From an uncultured Clostridia bacterium (GTDB taxonomy: Bacteria > Bacillota > Clostridia > Christensenellales > CASEPJ01), in the NCBI GenBank assembly GCA_949289715.1, contig CASEPJ010000172.1:1-7512 (forward strand): a DNA stretch of 7,512 nucleotides. The letters run 5' to 3'. The notes under the pieces are model-generated. The model saw only the letters and a program-made list of their open reading frames with translations. It was not told the DNA's origin and did no database searches. Position numbers and translations under genes: made by a program. Shown here piece after piece: positions 1 through 6,423 of the stretch; position 1 is the first letter of the stretch; the number at the start of each line of letters is the position of its first letter.

Positions 1-47
1 AATCTATATCTATATTATTAAAAACTATATTTTATTAAAAGTGAATT

Positions 48-82
48 AACCGTGTAAATTGTTAAAATTTATGCGGTTTTTT
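48..82 (+). terminator. Intrinsic terminator of an off-window upstream gene
   Basis: A 13-bp stem is formed by AACCGTGTAAATT (48-60) and AATTTATGCGGTT (66-78) with a 5-nt loop, followed by a run ending in six Ts (77-82). Two of the pairs are G-U wobbles when read as plus-strand RNA and would be A-C mismatches on the other strand, so the hairpin works for plus-strand transcription. It implies a plus-strand gene ending left of the window. Confidence 0.75.
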
Positions 83-110
83 ATATTTAAATGAATTATC
101 ATTTTAATAT
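83..110. repeat. Imperfect 12-bp inverted repeat
   Basis: ATATTTAAATGA (83-94) and TCATTTTAATAT (99-110) are reverse complements with one mismatch and a 4-nt spacer. It lies directly after the terminator. It could be a second, weak hairpin or a protein-binding palindrome; being only A/T-rich it may also be chance in this composition. Confidence 0.3.
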
Positions 111-478
111 AAATTAAAAAACAAAAATTATTTATTTTTATTTGAGGTATCGATTTAACATAGATGCATTTTTAAACGAATGTCTTTTTAATCGGTTATA
201 TTTATATATGAGCATATAAGACAATAATTATTTTCAGTATTTTAAATAAAAACACAATATTCAGTTGATGTATTTTAGTGATTTTTTAAATCTTAATAAT
301 TGTCTTTAAAACTAAAAACATTTTTATAATTTATCGTAATTTTATATTGTTTATGGCCTAAAAATTTTAAAATTTACTTATTTATACATGTTTTTTTTGC
401 TTTTCGTAAATAAATAAAATTTAAAAATTAATTTTTTTTTGAATATAAACTTAATTAATGTCTATTATATTAAAACTT

Positions 479-507
479 TTGACTTGCTAACGCTTTATTT
501 ATATATC
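479..507 (+). promoter_or_regulatory. Sigma-70/SigA-type promoter of the surface-protein gene
   Basis: TTGACT (479-484) and TATATC (502-507) are separated by 17 bp, close to the TTGACA/TATAAT consensus. A start about 7 nt downstream gives a short leader of about 30 nt before the ATG at 545. A shifted -10, TATCAT (504-509), is possible but with poorer spacing. The leader carries AAGGAG at 533-538, 6 nt from the ATG, which supports the chosen start. No operator-like repeat is obvious around it. Confidence 0.6.
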
Positions 508-544
508 ATAATTGAATTGAACAATAATAAATAAGGAGAAGTGT

Positions 545-655
545 ATGAACAAGTCTGGTATTAAAATATTGTCTTTTAGTAAAATAATTTTTTGTTTTTT
601 GCTGATGTCGATAATATTTGCGTTTTTGTTCGTAAATATAAATACGGCAAAAGCA
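545..655 (+). other. Sec signal peptide coding segment (residues 1-37)
   Basis: Lysines at residues 3, 8 and 13 precede a hydrophobic stretch at about 14-30 (IIFCFLLMSIIFAFLFV), then a polar region ending in TAKA before IVLSE. The A-K-A at 35-37 fits signal peptidase I cleavage after Ala37. There is no lipobox cysteine, so this is not a lipoprotein; the only Cys in the hydrophobic core (residue 17) is too early and lacks the L-x-x-C context at the end of the helix. Confidence 0.8.
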
Positions 656-3600
656 ATTGTATTATCTGAATCGTCTGAAACTGTTTTTAATGCCTGTGAT
701 TATACACGGGCGGATGATGGATTGGCCGTTAACGATTTGCCTGATGCAGGTATAAACGGCGATAAATATTTGGGAGAAACCAATAACGGTAAAACCGCCG
801 ATTATTCGATAACCGCCGAAACTGCCGGTGCTTATTCTATAAAAACAGTTTATGCTTCGACAACGGAATCGGGAATAATAAAATATGAAATTGACGGAAT
901 AAATGCCGGATCGGTAAAATTATCGGCAACGGAAGGATGGGAATCTTTTACAAAAACAACCGATAAAACATATTTTATGCTAAACGAAGGTGAGCATGTT
1001 TTAAAAGTAACTTTTTTGGGAGTAGGCTATAACGTAAATTCTTATATTCTAACCTATGAAGGGGCATCTTTGCCGGATGATATTTACAAAGGCACCGAAT
1101 TAACCACAAATGTTTCGGTTTTTATAAATGCCTGCGATTTCTATGAAACAGAAGATAATTTGGTTTGTAATGAAAAATCCGGTGAAACCATTACCGGAGG
1201 AAAATTTTTAAGCGAAACCAATAACGGCAAATCTGCAGAATATCAAATAAAAGCCGAAGTCGGCGGAATATATAGTATTGTTACAAAATACGGAGCCGCT
1301 TTGCCGGGAGGTTCGGTGACATACTATATTGACGAAACGGAAGTTGCTACTACAAAGCCTTTTGACGTAGCAGACGGCTGGGAAGTTTTTAGTGGAAATT
1401 CGGTGGCTGAAAATCTCGAATTATCGGCAGGCGAACATATACTTAAAGTCAAATTCAACGGAACTAATTATAATGTTAACGGCTTTGATATTAGTTTTGT
1501 CGGAGTAAATATTGCCGAGGAAGGTACAACCTATATAAGACTGTTGGATTATATAAATTGCAGTGCAGGTATATCCGAGGGAGGAGATAGTTTTGAATTC
1601 GGCGGTTTAACGGGTAAAGTGGCAAACGGTATAGGGTGGAGTTCTAACTGGACAGAATACAAATTATATGTAGAATCTGCCGGTTTATATAACGTTTATT
1701 TGGGATATTCGGCGCCAATCGATTATCCTACAACAAAAATTGCATTGACGGAAAACGATAACGAATTGACGGTTTTTGAGGGGTTTGCTTCTACAGGCGG
1801 ATGGACGAATTGGGCAAACAGTACCGCAGCAACCGCATTTTTCGAAGAGGGCGTACATAATATTAAAGTTATAACTACATTCGGCGCAGGTGGTCTAAAC
1901 TTTATAACCTTATCTATGGAAAAGGCTCCCTCTTATAATATCAGCGGACAGCTTACAAAAGAAGGTGATAATTCCGTAATAAACGAAGTGACGGTGGAAT
2001 TATACGAATATGACGGTTCTGCAATTACCGGTGCCGTTTTAAATACCGCAATAAGCGATGAGGAAGGCAATTTCTCTTTTCAGTATATTTCTTCGGGTAG
2101 TTATGCAATAAAGGCTGGTAATGTAATTATGCCTGTTATTGTGAATGGTGCGGATGTTGACGGTGTGGAATTAATTATTCCCGAAGTTGTTTCTAAATAC
2201 AGTATTTCGGGTAGATTGATTAAAGGCGGTGATACTTCCGTAATCGAGGAAGTAACCTTGTATTTATACAATTACGACGGAACTAACGTAACCGGTGAGG
2301 TTTTGCAATCGGCCGTAAGCGGAGCCGACGGAGTTTTTGAATTTGACGAAAAAGTCTTAAACGGAAATTATGCCATAAAAACAGGAGATTCGATTATTCC
2401 GGTAACTGTAAACAATGCTGATGTTAGCAACGTAGAAATAACCGTTTTGGAACCTGTTATTAAAGGGGAAATCAGTGCCGATAAGGAAACTTATATTAAC
2501 GCCTGTGATTTCGATACTGCAGAAGGGGAATTTACTATTAAAGACAAAACAGGCATTAGCGGCAATAGATTTTTAGGAGAAACTAACAGCAATAAAAAAG
2601 CACACTACACTATATTAGTGAAAGAAACGGGAAAATATAATTTAAAGACAATTATAGCAGGTCCTGCTGCGGACCAATTCGGATCACTTGTTTATTATAT
2701 AGATAATGTAGAAATCGGCAGTGCAGCAACTTTTTCTACAGGGGATTGGGAAAATTTCAGCGGTCAAACTTTACCTGTTACGCTATCTCTTACAGAAGGG
2801 ACGCATACTTTTACGGTAGAATTCGTTGGTCAGAATTATAATGTCAATGCGTATATTTTTACTCCCGAAAATATGGAAGTTAAATTCGAAGGAACGTTAA
2901 TCAGTCCTGTGCAAGTTACCGAATTAAATGCAACCGAATACGAAACGGGAGATCCTACTCTGGTTAAGAGAGAAACGGACGGAGTCAAGTTTTTGGGTGA
3001 AACGAATTCCGACAAAACCGCAACATATAAAATTAAAGTTGATGTCGAAGGAGTTTATTCTTTGTATACAACATTCGGCGGAATAGGGGACGGCACTCTT
3101 TATTATTCGATAGATTCCGTTGAAGTAGGTTCGGCAAATGTTTATTCCACCGGCGGCTGGGGAGTATTCACGGGAGAAACAGATGCTGTAGATATAACGT
3201 TATCGCCCGGAGAACATAACTTTACGGTCACATTCGGCGGCCAAAGCGGATATGATGTCGTATCGTACTTTTTCGAAAAGAGTGAAAGTTTTGAAGGCTC
3301 CGTTATAAACAATTCGGAAAACAACGTTTTGATATTAACCGAATTCGATAATACCAACAATAACGGTTTAAGTTTAGGTAGCGATGATTTTTCCGACGGT
3401 GATTATAGCGGTAAAGTTTTAAACGGTGCAGGTTGGAACAATTACGGTGAATATAATGTTTACGTTGCAGAAAAAGGTAATTATAAAGTTAAATTCAGAT
3501 ATTCCACTCCTGCAGATAATAATACAATAGTAAAACTTTATTCGGATAACCTTCTTCTTGCTACATTCGACGATATTTTTGTTTCAACCGAAGGTTGGAG

Positions 3601-5326
3601 CAACTGGACGGACAGTGTTGCAAAACAAATCGAATTATCGGCAGGTATGCATACGATTAAACTTGTATTCGAAGGTTCAGGCGGAGTTAATTTCATTACG
3701 GCAAATTTCGAATACGTTCCCGAAAGTACTTATAGTGTAGGCGGTATTGTAACCAATTCGGAAGGGCAGCCTATTGCCAGCGCAGCTTTGGATTTATATA
3801 AATATAATGTTGCAGCAGGGGCAATTACGGGTGATTTGATTGAAACCATTATAACAGACGAACAAGGCGCTTTTAGCGCACAGGGATTAACTGACGGTAA
3901 TTATGCAGTAATTATAAACAACGAAGTAAAACCGTTTGTAATAAACGGCAGCGATTTAACTGATTTTAATATTAATATCGTATTTTCCGATTTGCCGTCT
4001 GCCGATGAGTGTGTGACTATAACTTCAAACGGCGTAAGTGTAATTCAGTTCGGCGAATATGACGAAATGTACGGTTTCCCGGCAAGTTTTGAAGAAGAAT
4101 ATGAAGACGGCGACGTCTTTGGTAATGTTGTCGGTAATCTTTTCAGCGGATATTGGGCTAAATATTATATAAATGTCGAGGAAACGGGCGAATATATTTT
4201 AAAATTCAGATATTCTAATATTACCGAAACCGCAACAATAAGATTCTGGGACGACATAGTCTTGCTCGGTGAAATTAAAATTACAGCAACTACCGGCGGA
4301 TGGTACTCCTGGACGGACAGCGCTAAAATCATATTCCCTCTTACAGAAGGGGTACATATTCTCAAAGTAACTATAGAAACCGGCAGTGGCGGCTTGAATT
4401 ATACGGCAATGTATATTGAAAAAGCAGTTTATTACAGTGCAAGCGGTAATTTAATAAAAGGCGGCATTGATTCGGTTATTGATAACATAGAAATAAAATT
4501 ATATAACTACGACGGTACTAACACTTTAGACCTGATAGAAACGGTGGTAAGCGATCAAAACGGAGCATTTGCGTTTAATACAAAACTTTTAAACGGTGAA
4601 TATGCTTTGATTATTAACGGAAGAACATCCTTATTCACAATTTCGGGAGAAGATAAAACTAATATTACCGTTGAAATAGCAGCTCCTACATATGCTTTGT
4701 CGGGTACTTTAACCAAAGGAGATGAAAATGCAATTATTGCTAACGTAGAACTTGAATTATATGAATATGACGGAACGAATATAGTAGGTAAATCTTTGCA
4801 GTCCACAAAATCCAAAAACAGCGGAGAATTTACTTTCAGCAGAAAAATAGAAAGCGGTAATTATGCAATTTTGGTTAATGGTATAATAGTACCCGTAACG
4901 GTAAGCGGCAATGACAAATCGGATGTTTCCATAGCTTTAAAAACCCTTTATTACGATGTTAGCGGTATCGTAACGAATGCGGACGGCAGTGTTGCCGCAA
5001 ATGTTGCCGTAAAACTATACAATTTAAACGAGGACGGCTCTCTTAACCAAGTATTAAAGGAAACATCAACCGATTCGAACGGTATGTTTACATTCGAAGA
5101 ATCTGTTACCAACGGAAATTATGCTTTGGTTATCGGCGATAAAATCGAAAATATTGTCGTTTCGAATGAGGATGTTATTGATGTAAGCATTAATTTGGAA
5201 ACTGACGTAAGTACAAATAAACAAAGCAACACCGGTTTAATAATCGGTTTATCCGTAGGCGGTGCGGTTATAGTTATAGGAGTTGTAGTTGTACTGCTTA
5301 TTATCAGAAAGAAAAAACAAATATAA
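545..5326 (+). CDS. Large modular surface protein: CBM6/35-like and Ig-like modules, membrane-anchored
   Basis: This 1593-residue protein starts at an ATG with AAGGAG 6 nt upstream. It has a signal peptide (1-37, ending TAKA), thirteen extracellular modules, a membrane helix (1564-1587) and a final RKKKQI. A modules (about 46-189, 190-329, 645-788, 789-927) share ETN..K.A.Y, YxID and a late YNVN motif (degenerate in the fourth). B modules (330-463, 928-1062, 1156-1296) carry GW..W and a late GG(L/V)N, the pattern of CBM6/CBM35-like beta-sandwiches. C modules (464-551, 552-644, 1063-1155, 1297-1382, 1383-1469, 1470-1563) begin Y.(I/V/L/A)(S/G)G and contain a (D/N).(N/D)G.F.F-like turn and NG.YA(I/L/V), like carboxypeptidase-regulatory or Cna-B/SdrD-type Ig-fold spacers. 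No hydrolase, protease or LPXTG motif is visible. I infer a glycan-binding or adhesive surface protein held in the membrane with its modules outside. Its codons are richer in G+C (GGC, GCC, ACC) than those of its neighbours. Fold assignments rest on motif recall, not a search. Confidence 0.85.
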   Translation: MNKSGIKILSFSKIIFCFLLMSIIFAFLFVNINTAKAIVLSESSETVFNACDYTRADDGLAVNDLPDAGINGDKYLGETNNGKTADYSITAETAGAYSIKTVYASTTESGIIKYEIDGINAGSVKLSATEGWESFTKTTDKTYFMLNEGEHVLKVTFLGVGYNVNSYILTYEGASLPDDIYKGTELTTNVSVFINACDFYETEDNLVCNEKSGETITGGKFLSETNNGKSAEYQIKAEVGGIYSIVTKYGAALPGGSVTYYIDETEVATTKPFDVADGWEVFSGNSVAENLELSAGEHILKVKFNGTNYNVNGFDISFVGVNIAEEGTTYIRLLDYINCSAGISEGGDSFEFGGLTGKVANGIGWSSNWTEYKLYVESAGLYNVYLGYSAPIDYPTTKIALTENDNELTVFEGFASTGGWTNWANSTAATAFFEEGVHNIKVITTFGAGGLNFITLSMEKAPSYNISGQLTKEGDNSVINEVTVELYEYDGSAITGAVLNTAISDEEGNFSFQYISSGSYAIKAGNVIMPVIVNGADVDGVELIIPEVVSKYSISGRLIKGGDTSVIEEVTLYLYNYDGTNVTGEVLQSAVSGADGVFEFDEKVLNGNYAIKTGDSIIPVTVNNADVSNVEITVLEPVIKGEISADKETYINACDFDTAEGEFTIKDKTGISGNRFLGETNSNKKAHYTILVKETGKYNLKTIIAGPAADQFGSLVYYIDNVEIGSAATFSTGDWENFSGQTLPVTLSLTEGTHTFTVEFVGQNYNVNAYIFTPENMEVKFEGTLISPVQVTELNATEYETGDPTLVKRETDGVKFLGETNSDKTATYKIKVDVEGVYSLYTTFGGIGDGTLYYSIDSVEVGSANVYSTGGWGVFTGETDAVDITLSPGEHNFTVTFGGQSGYDVVSYFFEKSESFEGSVINNSENNVLILTEFDNTNNNGLSLGSDDFSDGDYSGKVLNGAGWNNYGEYNVYVAEKGNYKVKFRYSTPADNNTIVKLYSDNLLLATFDDIFVSTEGWSNWTDSVAKQIELSAGMHTIKLVFEGSGGVNFITANFEYVPESTYSVGGIVTNSEGQPIASAALDLYKYNVAAGAITGDLIETIITDEQGAFSAQGLTDGNYAVIINNEVKPFVINGSDLTDFNINIVFSDLPSADECVTITSNGVSVIQFGEYDEMYGFPASFEEEYEDGDVFGNVVGNLFSGYWAKYYINVEETGEYILKFRYSNITETATIRFWDDIVLLGEIKITATTGGWYSWTDSAKIIFPLTEGVHILKVTIETGSGGLNYTAMYIEKAVYYSASGNLIKGGIDSVIDNIEIKLYNYDGTNTLDLIETVVSDQNGAFAFNTKLLNGEYALIINGRTSLFTISGEDKTNITVEIAAPTYALSGTLTKGDENAIIANVELELYEYDGTNIVGKSLQSTKSKNSGEFTFSRKIESGNYAILVNGIIVPVTVSGNDKSDVSIALKTLYYDVSGIVTNADGSVAANVAVKLYNLNEDGSLNQVLKETSTDSNGMFTFEESVTNGNYALVIGDKIENIVVSNEDVIDVSINLETDVSTNKQSNTGLIIGLSVGGAVIVIGVVVVLLIIRKKKQI
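680..2476 (+). repeat. Protein super-repeat block 1: modules A1 A2 B1 C1 C2
   Basis: In nucleotide terms the modules are A1 680-1111, A2 1112-1531, B1 1532-1933, C1 1934-2197 and C2 2198-2476. A1 and A2 carry VFNACDY and FINACDF at their starts, then LGETNNGKTADY and LSETNNGKSAEY. B1 carries TGGWTNW and GGLNF. C1 and C2 start YNISGQL and YSISGRL and both contain LY.YDG. The modules are alignable by eye as protein but differ widely as DNA, so the duplication is old. Confidence 0.75.
2477..4009 (+). repeat. Protein super-repeat block 2: modules A3 A4 B2 C3
   Basis: A3 is 2477-2908, A4 2909-3325, B2 3326-3730 and C3 3731-4009. The order repeats block 1 apart from having one C module. A3 keeps INACDF and LGETNSNKKAHY; A4 has drifted to LNATEY but keeps LGETNSDKTATY, and its end reads GYDVVSY in place of YNVN.Y. 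B2 has TEGWSNW and GGVNF. C3 begins YSVGGIV and has a tail (about residues 1147-1155) leading into B3. Confidence 0.72.
4010..5215 (+). repeat. Protein super-repeat block 3: modules B3 C4 C5 C6
   Basis: B3 is 4010-4432, C4 4433-4690, C5 4691-4951 and C6 4952 to about 5215. B3 has TGGWYSW and GGLNY but its opening lacks the (L/I)(L)(D/E)(Y/F) pattern of B1 and B2, reading IQFGEYDE instead. The three C modules in a row would form a stalk between the last binding module and the membrane. No A module is present in this block. Confidence 0.7.
5234..5305 (+). other. C-terminal transmembrane anchor (residues 1564-1587)
   Basis: The segment GLIIGLSVGGAVIVIGVVVV plus LLII is uninterrupted hydrophobic and Gly/Val-rich, and is followed by RKKKQI and the stop. 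The positive tail predicts the C-terminus inside the cell and the modules outside. The linker before it (TNKQSNT) is short and polar. No LPXTG, NPQTN or similar sortase signal precedes the helix. Confidence 0.85.
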
Positions 5327-5330
5327 TGCT

Positions 5331-5348
5331 TTAGAAATACTTTTCTAA
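5331..5348 (+). repeat. Small hairpin directly after the surface-protein stop codon
   Basis: TTAGAAA (5331-5337) and TTTCTAA (5342-5348) form a 7-bp stem with a TACT loop, 4 nt after the TAA stop. It lacks a following U tract, so it is more likely an accessory 3'-UTR hairpin than the terminator itself, which lies just downstream. Confidence 0.4.
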
Positions 5349-5366
5349 CATTCATCTCCATATTTT

Positions 5367-5397
5367 AAGCAGAGAAAATTTATTTTCTCTGCTTTTT
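5367..5397 (+). terminator. Intrinsic terminator of the surface-protein gene
   Basis: AAGCAGAGAAAA (5367-5378) pairs perfectly with TTTTCTCTGCTT (5383-5394) around a 4-nt TTTA loop, and the T run continues to 5397. This is a strong Rho-independent terminator 40 nt after the stop, so the large gene is monocistronic on its 3' side. Confidence 0.88.
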
Positions 5398-5447
5398 AAT
5401 TTAATTAAAAATATAAAATATCAAAATAATGCAATTTATTTTTTAAA

Positions 5448-5475
5448 TTAACAATAACAAATAATTGTTTGTTAA
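5448..5475. promoter_or_regulatory. Nested inverted repeats overlapping the grpB-family -35 (candidate operator)
   Basis: TTAACAA (5448-5454) is the reverse complement of TTGTTAA (5469-5475), and inside it AACAA (5456-5460) is the reverse complement of TTGTT (5465-5469). The right arm coincides with the proposed -35 hexamer, the position expected for a repressor site. The arms are A+T-rich, so chance remains possible. Confidence 0.3.
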
Positions 5476-5497
5476 GTAAATTTCGATATGCTATAAT
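5469..5497 (+). promoter_or_regulatory. Promoter of the GrpB-family gene
   Basis: TTGTTA (5469-5474) lies 17 bp upstream of a perfect TATAAT (5492-5497), which is preceded by TG one base earlier (5489-5490), an extended -10. The expected start near 5504 leaves a leader of about 25 nt. The ribosome site is modest: TAAGGT around 5517-5522, about 7 nt before the ATG at 5529. Confidence 0.65.
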
Positions 5498-5528
5498 TAA
5501 AATAATATTGATACGGTAAGGTAAAACT

Positions 5529-6083
5529 ATGGATTTGAAAGATATGAGTTTAGATAAATTATGGGAGTTATTTCCTATAATTTTTGTAAATTATAGCGAT
5601 AAATATGAGAAAATATATTCAGATGAAGAAAAAACATTAACTTCTTTGCTAAAAAGTTACATAAAAAGAATAAATCATATTGGCAGTACAGCAATAAAAA
5701 ATATAAAAACAAAACCTATAGTCGATATATTGGTGGAAATCGATTTTGCAAATAAAAGCGAGGTAAAAAATGTGCTTTTAAAAAACGGCTATATTTTAAT
5801 GTGTGAAAATTTTGAAAAAATGTCTTTTAACAAAGGATATACGATTAACGGATATTCAGATAAAGTTTTTCATATTCATATAAAAAATTTCGCAAATTGC
5901 GATGAATTATATTTTAGAGATTATTTAAACGAAAATTATTTTTTAGCCAAAGAATATGAAAAATTGAAATTAGATTTATATAATAAATATGCTCCCGACA
6001 GAAATTTATATACGGAAGGTAAAAAAAATTTTGTTGAAAATATTGTAAAATTATCCAAAGAAAAATATAAAAATAAATATTGA
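5529..6083 (+). CDS. GrpB family protein (UPF0157, nucleotidyltransferase fold)
   Basis: The 184-residue product has the hallmarks of the GrpB/UPF0157 family. The N-terminal segment LWELFPIIF..Y (11-22) is followed by NHIGSTAIKNIKTKPIVDIL (49-68), where Gly52-Ser53 and Asp66 match the GS...D arrangement of nucleotidyltransferase-fold proteins. VFHIHIKN (113-120) and DELYFRDYL (125-133) come next, then the family-typical end YEKLKLDLYNKYAPDRNLYT (143-162). Length is normal for the family and nothing appears broken. The family is often annotated as a putative nucleotidyltransferase or described near CoaE-type dephospho-CoA kinases, but a substrate is not established and none can be read here. 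It should be cytosolic, with no signal or membrane segment. It is transcribed from its own promoter, isolated from the surface-protein gene by a terminator. Codons are much more A+T-rich than in that gene. Confidence 0.88.
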   Translation: MDLKDMSLDKLWELFPIIFVNYSDKYEKIYSDEEKTLTSLLKSYIKRINHIGSTAIKNIKTKPIVDILVEIDFANKSEVKNVLLKNGYILMCENFEKMSFNKGYTINGYSDKVFHIHIKNFANCDELYFRDYLNENYFLAKEYEKLKLDLYNKYAPDRNLYTEGKKNFVENIVKLSKEKYKNKY

Positions 6084-6096
6084 TTAAATTTTGTTC

Positions 6097-6150
6097 TATA
6101 ATTAAATTTTTAAATAAAAGTTTAATTATAAAAAATCCTTTTATAATTTT
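6097..6150 (+). terminator. Weak, AT-only hairpins after the GrpB-family gene (possible terminator)
   Basis: TATAATTAAA (6097-6106) pairs with TTTAATTATA (6121-6130). A competing stem, AATTATAAAA (6124-6133) with TTTTATAATT (6139-6148), has a 5-nt loop and is followed by TT. Both share bases 6124-6130, so only one can form at a time. The second is the better plus-strand terminator candidate, but with no G-C pairs it would be weak. Confidence 0.3.
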
Positions 6151-6331
6151 GCTGTATAAAAAATTTTAATTTTTAAATTAAGTTCGTTTGTTAAATTTAT
6201 AGAATAATTTGTTTAAATTATTTTTGTAAAAAAATATAGTAAATTATTTATAAAAAAATTGTAACTAATTATTAATTTTATTGTATTAAAATTTATTTTA
6301 ATTGAAATTAAAACAGCGAAAAAAGTTAAAT

Positions 6332-6370
6332 AAAATAAAAAACCGCATTATCTATATAAAAATACGGTTT
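6332..6370 (-). terminator. Minus-strand intrinsic terminator
   Basis: Read on the minus strand, AAACCGTATT (6370-6361) pairs with AATGCGGTTT (6349-6340), and the T-rich tail runs TTT, A, TTTT down to 6332. One pair is a U-G wobble in minus-strand RNA but a C-A mismatch in plus-strand RNA, and the plus-strand tail is not U-rich, so the direction is clear. No minus-strand protein gene lies upstream, so it most likely ends the small RNA proposed here. Confidence 0.65.
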
Positions 6371-6417
6371 AAAATTGGAGCAAATCACATACAAGTTACG
6401 AACTTCGTTCTCTTTCT
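6336..6417 (-). ncRNA. Candidate small RNA of about 80 nt, family not recognised
   Basis: A near-consensus minus-strand promoter (6424-6452) is followed within about 55 nt by a minus-strand terminator (6332-6370), giving a predicted transcript from about 6417 to about 6336. No start codon with a ribosome site and no open frame of useful length lie between them. The 5' half is distinctly less A+T-rich than its surroundings and contains several overlapping short stems in minus-strand sense: GAAC-GAA-GTTC (6410-6400) and AAGTT-CGT-AACTT (6405-6393), which exclude each other. The 3' end is the terminator hairpin. It is divergent from the peptidase gene and its promoter is within 40 bp of that gene's -10, so the two could share regulation. 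Function is unknown. An alternative is a relic 3' UTR of a lost minus-strand gene. Confidence 0.42.
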
Positions 6418-6423
6418 AAAAAT

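Larger units (their letters stand above)
1..544. other. AT-rich intergenic region without a protein gene
   Basis: This stretch is extremely A+T-rich and no frame on either strand stays open for long; the ATGs present (for example at about 208 and 353) meet stops within a few codons. It contains a terminator near its left end, an imperfect inverted repeat just after it, a 14-bp palindrome at 205-218 (TATATG, AG, CATATA), several long T runs, and the promoter and ribosome site of the large surface-protein gene at its right end. I see nothing else supportable between about 111 and 478. Confidence 0.75.

Noticed and set aside
1..544. Riboswitch or long structured leader upstream of the surface gene
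   Set aside because: The best promoter leaves only about a 30-nt leader, and the earlier hairpins lie upstream of it; nothing resembles a known riboswitch.
3142..3360. Minus-strand open frame of 72 codons inside the surface-protein gene
   Set aside because: It lies wholly within a well-supported domain-encoding region, has no ribosome site and its product has no recognisable features; a frame shadow.
3558..3740. Plus-strand 60-codon frame inside the surface-protein gene
   Set aside because: Out of frame within module B2, no upstream Shine-Dalgarno, and the encoding frame is clearly the conserved one.
4165..4365. Minus-strand 66-codon frame antisense to module B3
   Set aside because: Shadow of the conserved B-module coding sequence with no translation signals.
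4555..4815. Minus-strand 86-codon frame antisense to C4/C5
   Set aside because: Longest of the antisense frames, but it follows the codon bias of the real gene and lacks a promoter or ribosome site.
680..5215. CRISPR-like or tandem DNA repeat array
   Set aside because: The repeats are at protein level, 85-145 residues long and diverged in DNA; no short identical repeats with uniform spacers occur anywhere in the window.
5216..5326. LPXTG-type sortase signal
   Set aside because: The residues before the helix are TNKQSNT; no LPXTG, NPXTN or similar pentapeptide is present.
5119..5361. Minus-strand 80-codon frame over the 3' end of the surface gene, with a hydrophobic stretch
   Set aside because: The Ile/Thr/Pro-rich stretch is the antisense of the Gly/Val-rich membrane anchor; its start region also overlaps the post-stop hairpin. 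Not a gene.
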